Shown here: positions 22,101-32,064 of the stretch, one piece after another
Numbering within the stretch: the stretch's first letter is position 1
How the letters are laid out: every line of letters starts with the position of its first letter
Source of the DNA: Nyssa sinensis
Taxonomy: Eukaryota; Streptophyta; Magnoliopsida; Cornales; Nyssaceae
Assembly: GCA_008638375.1 (NCBI GenBank)
Contig: CM018032.1
Location: forward strand, 36,801,251-36,865,250
Length of the DNA: 64,000 nt
Direction of reading: 5' to 3'
The notes under the pieces: generated by a model
What the model was told of the DNA's origin: nothing
The model's database searches: none
What the model saw: only the letters and a program-made list of their open reading frames with translations
Program-made: the position numbers and the translations under genes

Positions 22101-25070
22101 TTAGTATTTGGAAAAAGTTCATGGTTTCCGGTTTCCGATTCCCGTTACGAATGACCCGATACTCCCGATACCGTTACACCGCAATTCCGACCAAGCTGTA
22201 TCCCATGACCGCGATTTAAATCCATGCTATGTAGTGGATTCAAAATATGTGCACATCATACAGGTACAGGAGGATATGAGGAATGGACAAGTAGCACTGG
22301 AGAAATATGTCATCACAAAGACATTAACGAAAGCACCAGAGGCCTACCCAGATGCCAAGAATCAACCTCATGTTGAAGTGAGTCTGAGAAACAATCTGTG
22401 ATCCCCTTTCCCTTGCACTGCCATTCATCTGGAACTATCTTTAATTTTAGTTTTTAGGTTGGTTTTACTATTTTTCCACCTCATCTAATGGCTTGTCCAT
22501 GAGTCATTTTCTAGGTAGCACTTCGATTGAAGAAAAGTGGTTACTCCAATGGTTGCTCTGCTGGCGATACAGTTCCTTATATAATATGCTGTGAGCAGGT
22601 TTGTCATAAAAGGTTTTTTCTGGTTTTCTACCAAGATGCCACTGAACTTTGCCATATCGTAATACCCATGTCTTTGAAATCATACATCTGTGATCACAAG
22701 TTTTTGTGGATTTTGTTATTCACAGGGAGCTGGTTCAGGTACTTCAGCAGGGATTGCTCAGCGAGCAAGACATCCTGACGAATTGAAAAGAGACAACAGG
22801 AAATGGATGATCGACATTGATTATTACCTGTCACAACAGGTCTTGTTTTTTATTAAGTAATTCTTAATCCATGTGTAGTGATTAATTTTGTTTTCTTAAT
22901 ACATTCACGCTCCAACTTACCTAAAATCTTGATTTATTCTATATAGATTCATCCTGTGGTATCACGTCTGTGTGCATCAATTCAGGGTACAAGCCCAGCA
23001 CGTTTAGCTGATTGTTTAGGGCTTGACTCATCCAAGGTAGAATTGTCTCCTTACACTGCTCTTATATTCAGCAGCAGAATTTTTTTTCTTGTATGGTATA
23101 TAAAATTAACATCATAAACCATGGGTTGTTTAGTTCCAAAGTAAATCAAGTGAAGTTGTCAACAATGATCCTTCCAGCTCACTCTTGTGTGCAGGTAGAG
23201 GATGAGGAGAGGTAATCATTTCTTTTCTAAAAGGTTCCGTATCTGGTCCCTAAAATAATTTTAACAATATTCTCTGAACTTTATAAAGGTTTTGAGTAAT
23301 GCCCAAATCTTGTGTCTAGGGTATTTTATTTTCTTTGATCAATAAAAAGTAGTTTACAGGGTATTTAACTTGATTATAAAAAGTAGTCAACTTGATTTCA
23401 TCATGAAAAATTCAATAAATTATTCTGGATTCATGAATCCTCAAAAGGTTTCTGATTAATAAATTTGGAATTGCTTTTGAAAGTCCCTGGGTGATTTTAG
23501 AGGGGAAAATATCATTTCTTCTCGTTGATCAGATTCATCTTTCACTTTTCTTTTCCCATTAATTCCCAACATTTCTTACTTTCTTCTCTATTATTATTTT
23601 TTTTAATTAATAGCCTTCCTGATTTATTTTTCTTCTGAATATCATCTTGATTAACACATATATTATGCTTCTGTGCTGAATTTAATAAAAGAAATTTCTC
23701 TGAAGAAAATATAATGGACTGATTCCTGTGATAATCTGAATTGGCAGATATCAGGGTTGTGAGCCTTTGACTTTGTCATGTCCCAGCTGCTCCAATTCTT
23801 TTGACTGCCCAACTGTGTTCAGTTCCATATGTTCATCAATCAGAGAAAAGCCAACAGATCTGCAACCAGGAGAATCGAGTGGTAATTTCTGGCGCAAATT
23901 GCATTGTCCTAAATGCCCGGAGGAAGGTGATGTGGGTAGAATGTCTCCTGTATTGATAGCTAATCAGGTAATTCTTGAATTGTGCTGTTTTGGACAACTA
24001 CATTTGTGTGAATAGTCAATGCATCTAGAATCTTGGAACCTAGTTCAACTCCCACCTTGAATATCTAAGTGCATGTTTGTTGGAGCGTCTGTGATGCGGT
24101 TTTCCACATGGGGCTTAAGTGGCAAAATCTTTACAATGATCACTCATGATTCTGCATTGTTTTATTTTATGCCATAAACCTGGAGATTGCAGTGTCTCCG
24201 GAAATTACTCAGAAAAATTTGAGATCTGTTTAGTGCTCAGTTTACACCACCTCCCAGCCTATTATACTGCTTGAAAATCTATGCATCGGGTTTACTGTTA
24301 ATGAAGATCTGTTTTGACCGTGCTTATATCTGTCAGGTCAAAAGGCAAGCAGAAGGGTTCATTTCAACATACTACAAGGGCTTAATGATGGTATGTGCTT
24401 ATAGATTATTATGCTGGACGTTGGACTGTTATAGTGGTAATTTATGGGCCTGGCAATAATTTTATTACTCAATTAATTTTTGCTTTCAGTGTGATGATGA
24501 AACTTGCAAATACACTACCCTGTAGTCTGAATTTACGAGTAATTGGTGATTCTGAAAGAGGAACAGTTTGTCCAAACTACCCTCGCTGTAATGGGCATCT
24601 CGTGAGAAAGGTTTCACCTCACTACCACAAACTCTGAACAATATATGCTTGTTTCTTTTTAATAACTTTTGTTTATTTACTAACAAATTGGGTATGAAAT
24701 ATACCTGCATCAGTACACAGAAGCAGAGCTGTACAAGCAACTTGCTTATTTCTGCCATGTCTTGGATACTGTACGCTGCATCGACAAGGTCATTAATTCA
24801 TTCAACTCTCTTGTATCTATTGTTATGATTTGGTTATTAGCACTAATTCTGTTGAGTTAGCATGAACGATTGGAAAGCAAAATGTACTCACCTTTTTCAT
24901 GCTGTTGGTTGAGGGTGTTCCAGATAGAGGTTAACATCAGAACACCAGTCGAGAAAGAGCTTGCAAGAATCCGGCCTCTGGTTGACTTAGCAGCATCAAC
25001 AGTAGAAAAGATCCGGGACCGTTGTGCCTATGGATGGGTACAGCTGAAGGACCTTATTGTCACCATTTAA
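1..25070 (+). CDS. POLA1: DNA polymerase alpha catalytic subunit, 5'-truncated by the window edge
   Basis: Family B DNA polymerase that extends the RNA primers made by primase, in the nuclear DNA polymerase alpha-primase complex (ICU2 in Arabidopsis). Thirty exons can be joined by GT-AG (one GC-AG) introns with matching phases: 1-20, 106-189, 637-711, 929-993, 2146-2236, 2356-2544, 4527-4690, 4829-4943, 5395-5574, 5666-5779, 6357-6476, 6581-6904, 7026-7118, 18539-18657, 18778-18850, 18970-19026, 19153-19245, 19717-19839, 19929-20026, 20129-20174, 22264-22377, 22515-22598, 22726-22839, 22947-23036, 23134-23211, 23748-23967, 24337-24390, 24490-24610, 24714-24788, 24924-25070 (TAA). About 1,110 codons are present, so roughly the first quarter of the usual ~1,500-residue protein lies upstream. 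Exons 25 and 28 each carry one extra base that breaks the frame. All other exons are open and well spliced, so either this copy decayed recently or the sequence has indel errors. Confidence 0.96.
190..636. repeat. POLA1 intron 2 with short direct repeat
   Basis: The intron contains two copies of CTTAGGAATCCGCACCTA, at 264 and 303 (period 39), each close to a self-complementary CTTAGG/CCTAAG core. The stretch 250-510 differs in texture from the rest of the intron and begins TGTAACAACC, like some LTR ends, so it may be a small retroelement remnant. No matching right end or target-site duplication was found. Confidence 0.35.
3142..3548. mobile_element. MITE, copy 1 of the intron 6 family
   Basis: A ~407 bp non-coding element that is similar along its whole length to the copy at 3944-4336. 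Left end CATAGTTACCACAATTAGC; the inverse of the right end is CAATGTTACCTGGAACATGG, so the termini share an imperfect CA(A)TGTTAC-type inverted repeat. No clean target-site duplication remains around this copy. It has no ORF and lies in the 2.0 kb intron between POLA1 exons 6 and 7. Confidence 0.6.
3944..4336. mobile_element. MITE, copy 2 of the intron 6 family, 8 bp target-site duplication
   Basis: A ~393 bp non-coding element in the same orientation as the copy at 3142-3548. It is flanked by exact 8 bp direct repeats CTCCTGAA at 3936-3943 and 4337-4344, the duplication length of hAT superfamily insertions. Ends: CATGGTTATCACAATTCGC on the left, and CAATGTTACATGG as the inverse of the right end. 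The inside is AT-rich, with GTTCCCGTTCC repeats near the right end and no transposase. Confidence 0.7.
7850..8160 (+). pseudogene. Degenerate LINE reverse-transcriptase fragment
   Basis: Across two frames the + strand reads [18 protein letters not shown], then [16 protein letters not shown], then [16 protein letters not shown]. This is the order of the N-terminal reverse-transcriptase region of plant LINE (non-LTR) retrotransposons. A frameshift and stop codons lie between the last two blocks. The surrounding bases show no longer coding potential. It may belong to the same ancient insertion as the LINE tail at 16550-16985, which has the same orientation, but the middle of the ORF is missing. 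Confidence 0.7.
9119..9338 (+). repeat. 5' LTR of intronic Copia element
   Basis: Begins TGTGGAAATCCC and ends TTGTCTTCA, directly before the primer binding site. It matches 13479-13699 over its full length and contains an AT-rich GAATATATAACAATTG promoter-like stretch near its 3' end. Confidence 0.93.
9339..9350 (+). promoter_or_regulatory. Primer binding site (initiator tRNA-Met type)
   Basis: TGGTATCAGAGT immediately follows the 5' LTR and matches the complement of the 3' end of plant initiator tRNA-Met (TGGTATCAGAGC) with one mismatch. This is the usual primer of Copia elements. Confidence 0.85.
9380..10302 (+). pseudogene. Copia gag remnant
   Basis: An ATG at 9380 opens a frame ([10 protein letters not shown]) that reads [19 protein letters not shown], the N-terminal gag (UBN2-like) domain of plant Copia elements, and stops at 9623. 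Gag sequence continues in other frames. A CCHC zinc knuckle, [14 protein letters not shown], is at 10177-10218, where gag binds RNA in the virus-like particle. At least one stop and one frameshift separate the two parts, so no functional gag is made. Confidence 0.8.
10465..13471 (+). pseudogene. Copia pol remnant (protease, integrase, RT, RNase H)
   Basis: Blocks in order: aspartic protease with [12 protein letters not shown] (active site at about 10510-10521); integrase core with DNGTEYFN and [11 protein letters not shown] (10906-11277); reverse transcriptase with [24 protein letters not shown] and [12 protein letters not shown] (11987-12515), and YADN in place of the catalytic YVDD (about 12521); RNase H with [16 protein letters not shown] and ending LADIFTKGL (13003-13471). 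The HHCC zinc region of integrase is missing: sequence jumps from the protease tail near 10862 straight to [10 protein letters not shown]. Several in-frame stops and shifts (for example near 10865, 11276, 11962, 12213, 12513) make it inactive. Confidence 0.9.
13468..13699 (+). repeat. Polypurine tract and 3' LTR of intronic Copia element
   Basis: TTGAGAGGGAG at 13468-13478 is the purine tract that primes plus-strand synthesis. The LTR follows at 13479-13699, beginning TGTGGAAATCC and ending TCGTCTTCA, and is followed by the target-site duplication ATCTC. Confidence 0.9.
16107..16490. mobile_element. hAT-like MITE, family GAAGCAC, copy 1
   Basis: A 384 bp non-coding element with exact 8 bp flanking duplications ATTATGAC (16099-16106, 16491-16498). 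Left end CTATGAAGCACGAACAC; the inverse of the right end is CTAAGAAGCACGGACAC, so 14 of the first 17 bases agree. Subterminal parts are rich in GTGTCCGT and GTATCCGT repeats and the middle is AT-rich. A second copy lies at 53538-53893. The 8 bp duplication suggests hAT mobilisation; no transposase is present. Confidence 0.8.
16550..16985 (+). pseudogene. LINE 3'-end remnant
   Basis: In broken frames the + strand resembles the C-terminal tail of plant LINE ORF2: a block like MRMLRWMCGNTRKDKI (around 16620-16660), then [16 protein letters not shown] sequence (around 16812-16845), and finally a block like [18 protein letters not shown] (around 16900-16950). Stops and shifts are frequent. It lies just right of the MITE at 16107-16490 and has the same orientation as the LINE fragment at 7850-8160. 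Confidence 0.6.
18539..20174 (+). CDS. POLA1: POLA1 exons 14-20: motifs B and C, palm and thumb
   Basis: Exons 14 and 15 meet at [13 protein letters not shown], which is polymerase motif B (fingers, dNTP binding). Exon 17 (19153-19245) begins with [10 protein letters not shown], motif C, where the two Asp residues of DTD bind the catalytic metals. Exon 18 carries the Lys-rich KKKKYAAVK segment, the KKRY-type motif that contacts primer-template. Exon 19 starts the thumb with [12 protein letters not shown]. No stop codon or frameshift is seen in this block, so the catalytic core appears intact. Exons are short (46-123 bp) with consensus splice sites. Confidence 0.96.
20175..22263. other. POLA1 intron 20 with two MITE-like segments
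   Basis: A 2.1 kb intron. From 20281 to about 21121 a segment starts AGGGCCTATTTGGGTG and ends CTTACCAAACAAGGGCCT, an imperfect inverted terminal repeat typical of plant MITEs, but no target-site duplication was found. A second candidate is at 21507-22226. No gene is seen; the open frame around 20368-20691 is chance coding in AT-rich sequence. Confidence 0.5.
21507..22226. mobile_element. MITE-like element with CATGG(T/A)TTTAAAT termini
   Basis: The left end CATGGTTTTAAATAACGG and the inverse of the right end, CATGGATTTAAATCGCGG, agree at 14 of 18 positions. The inside carries GGCCGTAATGTTACG and CCGTTACGAATGACCCG type repeats near the ends. No exact target-site duplication was identified. 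Its right edge stops about 37 bases before POLA1 exon 21, next to the branch and acceptor region. Confidence 0.5.
22264..25070 (+). CDS. POLA1: POLA1 exons 21-30: thumb end and C-terminal cysteine modules, two frameshifts
   Basis: Exons 21-24 finish the thumb. Exon 26 (23748-23967) holds the first C-terminal metal site, CPSC followed by CPKC. Exon 28 (24490-24610) holds the second site, CDDETC and CPNYPRC, which in this family binds the accessory B subunit and supports complex assembly. Exon 30 ends with [14 protein letters not shown] and TAA. Exon 25 read straight from its acceptor hits TGA at 23203-23205; the family-like VEDEER segment lies one base out of frame after an apparent extra G near 23194-23195. 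Exon 28 has an apparent extra T at 24521, giving TAG, with [14 protein letters not shown] resuming in the next frame. Both breaks lie downstream of the catalytic motifs. Confidence 0.9.
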
Positions 25071-26265
25071 TTTACTAAAAAATAATGACTCAGTATGTAT
25101 TGAGTTTGATGATTCGTTTACCACAGGCTTTGTAAATGTTGGAATGGAAGTTAATTACTAGATGCAGGCTAATGTTGTAGTGGAAAGTTCAGAATGGTGA
25201 ATTTTCATTTACGTGATTGATTTCATTATCAAATGCCAAAACACTTGATGACTCAATAAAGCTATTTAGGGTCAGCCATGTATATCTTGTGCTGCCATTT
25301 CCTCTGGCTGTGTTCGCATCATATATTTATGGTTAATTAAGGGTTTACAAAAAGGATGGAAATTATCACAAGGTTTACTTTCAAACAAATTAGGTTTCAA
25401 AAGTCCTTCAATTATTTTCTAATTAAAACTGTTCTTTCTTTAATTAAATCATGGCGACTATAGGGATTTTCTCAAGAAAACTTTGTAAATTTTATTAACT
25501 TGTAAATTATTGATTTGTTTTTGATAGAATTTATATATTTGAATTTTCAAATTCGAGATTTATTAAAAAAGCTTCATATTGCATATGAAAATTTTAAAAT
25601 TTTATTGTCCCTTAAAAGAAGAAAAAAAAGAGTAAAATTTTATTATTTGAAGAAGATGGTGAATTTTTAATTTATTATGAATTTCTTAGTTGTTACTAGT
25701 TCTATTCATTTTTTTGAGTTGTATTTGAAGGTCATAAGTTTGTAGCAAAAAAATTTAATGTCTATTTTTGGTTACAAGTTACACAAGATCAGATCTAATA
25801 TGATGGTTTAAAATTCCCTCACCATCTCTCTCACCCCACGCGCATGCACCGTTGTTGCTCCCATCACAAGAAGAAACCACAAAAAATTGTCTTCATCATA
25901 GCATCTACTGCTTCAAGAAAAGCCAAAGTCAACTGAAATCACAATATATTCCTCAAGGTGTGATTTTGATTTAGACCAGAAACTGTGAGCACATAAGATG
26001 AATTAGTTTCGTGGCAATGAACTGTGAGCATTCAATAGCTAAAGTCCGATCACTTATGAATTGCGAAGGCTCTTTTATTGCAGACAAAGAAATTCAAAAA
26101 CAGACGAGTAAGAAAGAAACAAAATTCAATCAGGTTGGTGTATGGGCTTGCATCGACAACTGCAAAAACATGTTTAATTCACTACATTAACTATTTTTTC
26201 TCTGGAGAACAGAACATGGGCAACTTAGAAAATTCACTAGTTCGGCAGTCCACACCATGCGGTGG
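25071..26265. other. POLA1 3' UTR and flank, no gene seen
   Basis: The first ~200 bases are the POLA1 3' UTR. The rest is AT-rich without recognisable coding sequence or repeats. It ends at CAATC (26266-26270), the target-site duplication of the large Copia insertion. Confidence 0.6.
25255..25260 (+). terminator. Probable POLA1 polyadenylation signal
   Basis: AATAAA lies about 185 bases after the TAA stop of POLA1, a normal distance for a plant 3' UTR. It is the best canonical hexamer seen in the first 300 bases after the stop; the cleavage site itself cannot be read from sequence. Confidence 0.5.
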
Positions 26266-26270
26266 CAATC

Positions 26271-27669
26271 TGTGAGGCCCAATGTATGTCTAAACAGTAA
26301 GTACTAGACTTAAGAGGGGGTTGCATAGGTCTATTTAGAAAATTAAAGTTATCTTGGTCAATTTTAACTTTAATTCAAGGAGAATAAAATTATCACTTCA
26401 ATTAAGCGAGAATTAATATGCTAGTGAATGCAATCAAATTAAGTGACTATGCAATGATTAACTATAGTAATAATAAATAAAACAATAGTAAAAAGATAGA
26501 AACAGTGCACCAAATTTGTTAACGAAGAAACTGTCCACAGATCAATCGTATACTTTAGAAGATCTTGGGGCACTGGCCCAGATGTGAATCCACTAGAAGA
26601 GGTTTGATGATTACAAACTTCGTACAAACACCGACTAAGTCCTTCAAGTTTTGTTGACGATCTAAATCTTCTCAAACTCGAATCCTCAAGTACTCTCCAA
26701 GTCTATTTACCTCTTCGAAATCCACGAATGGCAAACCAAAACACAATTGCGAACTCCATGCAATCTTGAATTCCGCCAATTGCACACACTTGAACTCCAC
26801 AAGCTTGCACTCTAAGAACGATGTAGAAGATGAAATTCAGGTTTTTATGCAATAGATTTGATCTATGCGTGCATCATGAACATAGAGAAAATATTTTGGA
26901 AAAATTTAGAAACTCTCTTTGATAGCAACCAAAAGTTCTTCCATGAAATATGGATCAAATCCTTATATATGATAGGTTTTGGAAAGCAAAATGCTCTGTT
27001 TAAATTCAGTTAGGAAACTAATTTGCAAGACATTCGTTCCCACAAACTTTAGTTCGGTCGAACAAAATAAAATTCGTGGGCACCAATTTCAAATGAAAAC
27101 TTACTGGAATTTTCGTTCGAACAAACTTTTTTGCTGACGGAACACCCTAACTTCAAATAACAATATCTCACTCATACGAACTCTAATTAAAGCGTTATAC
27201 CGATCGTTTCGAAAGTCTAATTTCATATGAAATTAGTCTCACTTAAAAATTCAATGTATTTTTCGAGTTATGAACAAAACACTAAAGATATGTCATTCTT
27301 AAAAATGTTTTTAAAATCTATTTTGATTGACCTTATTCCAAAAAGTCATGAGACCATGTTTAAATGTTAAAAAATATTCAAAACAAATTTCTAAGCTTTA
27401 TAAAGATGTTTTCAAGACAAATATAAAATAAAAACATCTCATGCATGATGTGAGTGTGTGAATTAAATCCAATCAATATAAACTATTACTTCTGTTTACC
27501 ATTGCGAACACTGCATTTGCTGAAGCTGACCATGATGCTTGGATGCTTGAGTGAACACAAGGCTTGAGAACATTACTCACATGGACTTGAATGCATTACG
27601 ACTCAATATAGTTTTGTCAACTCGGATTAGTCAACAAATAGACTAATAGTCTTAACAAACTCCCCATTT
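26271..27669 (-). repeat. 3' LTR and polypurine tract of SIRE-like element
   Basis: The LTR (26271-27657, 1,387 bp) reads TGTTAAGACT...GGGCCTCACA on the - strand. The adjacent CAAATGGGGAGTT at 27658-27670 (- strand) is a purine-rich plus-strand primer, as in SIRE elements. The LTR is homologous to 48811-50266 throughout but lacks the 56 bp duplication found there. Confidence 0.9.
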
Positions 27670-28339
27670 GGCAATCTGTGACAAAATTCTAATAACAAAA
27701 TACATGAATACTAAAAGAACAAAGATGTAAACCCCCAAAAACTTGAAACATAAAGATTTACAAATTTGAACTAAGACTCGTGATTGTTGTAACGCTGCTC
27801 TTGCTTTCACGATGTTGAACACATGTTAGACCTGCAAAATAGCCATTAAACCATACCCTGTGAAACATATCGAATGATAGAAACAAATAACCAATTGTAA
27901 CACATGGAAATCATAAAATAGCCAGGTGTAAAGCATGCAATCGTAGAATCAAGAATATAAAGCACCAACTAGAAATAAGAACTAAGATCTCATGAAGCAA
28001 GACAAGTGTGTTCTCTCCCCTCAAATTCTCTTAATATCCAGTCCCCCTTACTATGTACTTCCCAAAAATTCTCTCCCTTTTTGTCACGAGATGACAAAAT
28101 AATAGAATGTCAATGAAAATCATGGAACACTATAAGGTGAGACAACATCAATATAGTAACCATGCATATATAGAAGAAAATAGAGAAATAACCATAAAAT
28201 TTTGAAAATTAGATAAAGCTAAAACTTTAATTACAAAGTTAAATCTAATATCCCCAAAAACTCAAAATTTTCAAAAACAAATTTGGACACATGTATTAGA
28301 GGTAATGATCAATGTTCTTCAATTTCTAAATATCCACAA
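27670..28339 (-). other. Internal 3' non-coding part of SIRE-like element
   Basis: AT-rich sequence between the purine tract and the first nested solo LTR. No conserved coding block is seen on either strand; it probably corresponds to the long untranslated region after pol in SIRE elements. The element resumes at 41632 beyond the nested insertion; one copy of the CACAA duplication lies at 28335-28339. Confidence 0.6.
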
Positions 28340-31128
28340 TGTCACGACCCGAAATCCGGTCTATGCGGATCAGGGGTTCGTGATCGGCCACCGATGCTTT
28401 TTTCAATGATCACAATACCTTTCTCATTTCCATTTAGTCGAACGCAGCAGAAATAAAATTCTTTTTCTATTCCGGAAGCAGTCAATATACAATTCAACAT
28501 CAATCATTCATACATATTCCATAGTGACTACAAAACTACATGATGTAAATTCTCAAAATTCGATGACATCATATTCGATATACATTCCATAATTACCAAA
28601 CGTAACTACATCATGTCTAACAAAATCCTAATACAAAAAGGGATCATAGTTTATAAGCTTTCGGCTATCCTGACTAAACTTGCTATTTCTTTGCCAATGT
28701 CGTTACTTGAAATATATTGGATAAAAATCTAGTATGAGCTTGACAGCTCGTGAGTATTCCATAACATGCGAAGGGTTTCAAAACTACTATGTAGTACATT
28801 TTGAAATGTCTATTCTCATATGGAATTAGAATACGTCATATCAAAGTACAACAGACAAGAGAATAGTATCAAAGTCATTTTCAATAAATCTCAGTTCAAT
28901 CATAATCATAAATCAAAAATCGATAACATAGCACAATCATAATAATGATTCAATAACATAGTTCAATAACAATGGTCAATATTGTAACTCAATTATACAT
29001 ATGGTTCAAATTCGTTTTTAATAACAATATCATAGTTCGATAACCAAAATCGTAATTCAATAGTTCTTAATTCGATGATTCAAAGTTCAATCATAGTTCA
29101 CATTCGATATTCATAAAAGTTCAAATCATTAAAAATTCCACTTCCATGGCTAGCAAATTAGAACCTCGTTGACTGAGATCGATAGACTAGTTCGATATGC
29201 CGTATCACACCGGCTCACCACCAATATACCCCATGGGTAGGGTTCAATAAGTCACAATCTATTCAATAGTGACCAATCATAGAAGGTTGTTTCATTCAAA
29301 ATATCAAAGTCATATCCGAAATCAATGACATCAATAACAATCTCAGTTATTCAAATAAGAGTTTCATTTTTAGTCAAAACAGTTTAGAGGTTGGTAAGAA
29401 AACTGTATAGTGTCATGAGTATTTTACAAAATATTTTCTTGAATCGAAGGGAAGACAATATAGATATCAATGGATCGTTTAAAACATGTACTAGGCATAA
29501 TGTATCTATTAACAAAGGTTATAAGGAAATGGTAATATACATCAATAAGTCATTCAAACAATATCAAATGAAGAGCGTCTATTTTCAAGTCATAAAAGAG
29601 TCGATATTTATATCTATAATGAAAACTCACCTCAACATGGTATGAAAAACTCACCTAAAGTCCCAAAAGCTTAATCCAAAAATCTTTCCTTTAAACAAGG
29701 GTCCCTATAATCACAATTCAAAGTCTTGTTACTTTCTTGTTCAAAGCATCACACAATTCAACTGTTAACTTAGAGTTCTCTCTATTCCAATTACCCTCTT
29801 CCCGTAATTTCATTAAGTCTGAAAGACGCATTGGTCATTTTTTAGTTTGTTACCGGGTCTTATTTTCCTTTAGAGGATGTTACCATTAGGTCCAAAGTGT
29901 CGAAGATAATTGGTTTAGGCTTTTTTAGATCTAAATTTGGGTTCTTATAGTTTATTTTTAGCTTGGGGGTATTTTTGTAATTTTATACTTTTACATGTCA
30001 TATATATTATTTTTTCGGTACTTTGTTTGTTGAAATGGACTCCATCGTTGAGTCCGGATCGTCTAGAATAGTCAAGATGGACTACCTTTTATATTCAATT
30101 TGCCCCAGGTATCATAAGGGGTAAAATGGTAATTTAATATTTTACGTGTCTTAATTTTTTGGGACTTAATCTCAAAAATTGGACTGGGCCGTTGAGTTCA
30201 AAATGCCCAAAAACATTGGGTTGGACTATTTGTGCATTTTAATTGGCCTTTGTTTGGCTTATTTTTGACCCAAAGGCGTTTTGGTAATTTTTCCAAAATC
30301 AATTGGATTTAAAAATAATTTTTTATTATTTTTCTGAGTCATTTCGTAATTAATCAAAGGATAGGGGGTCAATTTGAAATTTTAGAAAACTTTATAAATA
30401 AACCAACCGGTTCAGTCTCCACTCAATTGAACCAATTTAATTTGGTAAAAAACCAAACGGCTCGGTTTGGTTTGATGCGTCATGCTAACGTTATTCTAAC
30501 ATCAGCACATTACATATATTTTTCTCAGGTTCCAATACGACGTCGTTCCATATATCAGGATCCATTTTTATAACGGTCCGCCCAACCCGAATCCGAATCC
30601 AGACTTGACCCGAACAGTGTTGTCTTCCCCAATTCTCCAATTAGGGTTCCGGCGTCTTCTTCGATGTCGGCGACTGTGCCGATGACTTTTTTTGGCCATT
30701 TTTCAATGTGGTTTAAATCCATTTTCGATGAGGATCCCATACTCAATTTGTTTACATATTTCAGGTTTACTTATTCTAGGGTTTTTTCCTAGTTAAACAA
30801 GACTATTTTTATCCAAATTTTCTTCCTTTTTCCATATCATATGAATGCATGCATTTTAAAATCCCTTAACAGTAGGCTTTGGTTATGATTTTCTAGAGAG
30901 AGAAAATTTTGGGTTTGAGTGTTTATACCTTCCGACAACGGTGTTCCCTTCCTGCTTGCTTGGTGTGATTCTAGGTCTCCATTTCTCCCATCAGACTGCC
31001 ATGCATGTAGGTACAGAGTTCCTCTTCTTCTTCATCTTCCTCTTTCTTCATTCTCTCACTTTCTCTCTCTACTCGAGCATATGCACACACTACACACTTT
31101 CTAAACTTACGCAAGGCCCTATATATAT

Positions 31129-31613
31129 CCCTACAGGAAAAGGCACTATTACCGACGCACGAGTACAGTCGCTAATAGTGGAGAAATGCGTCGCTAAAGC
31201 GATTTGGTGACGCCTACTGGGGCGTCGCTAAAAACGTCGCTAATAGTATTAGTGACGCACATATCCCTTTATGTCGCCAAAGGTAACTATTAACGACGCC
31301 CAATGTAAGTCGCTAATAATTTTGCTGGTGCTTCGCAAATACTATCCACGATCGCAATGTGCGTCGCTAAAAGTTACTATTGACGACGCTCGGTGCACGT
31401 CGCTCATGATTTGTATTAGCGACGCTCGCTCTGTGCGTCGCGAATGGTTCCTTTTAGCGATGCTCACTGTGTGCATCGCAAATGGTATCTTTTAGCGACG
31501 CTCACATTGTGCGTCGCAAATGCCTAATCTTTAGCGATGAATTTGAAACGTCACTATAAATTGATTTCTTAGTTTTTAGCGACGCACAGACGCATTTTGT
31601 GCGTCGCTAAAAG
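31129..31613. repeat. Left terminal inverted repeat and subterminal repeats of CACTA
   Basis: After the terminal repeat come many copies of GCGTCGCTAA/TTAGCGACGC in both orientations, spaced about 20-40 bases apart. In En/Spm elements such subterminal motifs bind the TNPA-type protein and are needed for transposition. The stretch 31614-32064 that follows is AT-rich with no gene seen. Confidence 0.9.
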
Positions 31614-32064
31614 TTTATTTTTTTTCCTACAATATTTGTTTTATTTGTTGTTTTATTTTTGTTTAAACATGTATCAATCATCCTGATATAGAGTAAAATC
31701 CAAACATCCTGAAATGAATATAAATTGAAAAAGAAAAATGCATTCATATATATATATATATTATAGTAATTAATTAGTTACATTTGTAAAAGTACAATTT
31801 AAGAATAAATACAAAAAATAAAAAATTATCTCAAAAAATGTAACTATAGATGTTGATGAAAAAAAAAAAAATAGATAAAAATAGTCAGTCCCGATGCAAG
31901 ACCAAAAGACCCCGGCGTAATAATCTCGATCAATCTGAAATAAAGATCAAATGATATATATTAGAACACTTATTAAATATATATGAAAGTGAATATATTA
32001 TTTTTTTTTCATGCATAAATAGTAAGAACGACATAAAGTAGCATAAGTTGCAAACCACTAAACC

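Noticed and set aside
22108..22263. Possible 5' extension of POLA1 exon 21
   Set aside because: The open frame continues upstream only by chance through a MITE end; phase and family sequence place the acceptor at 22263.
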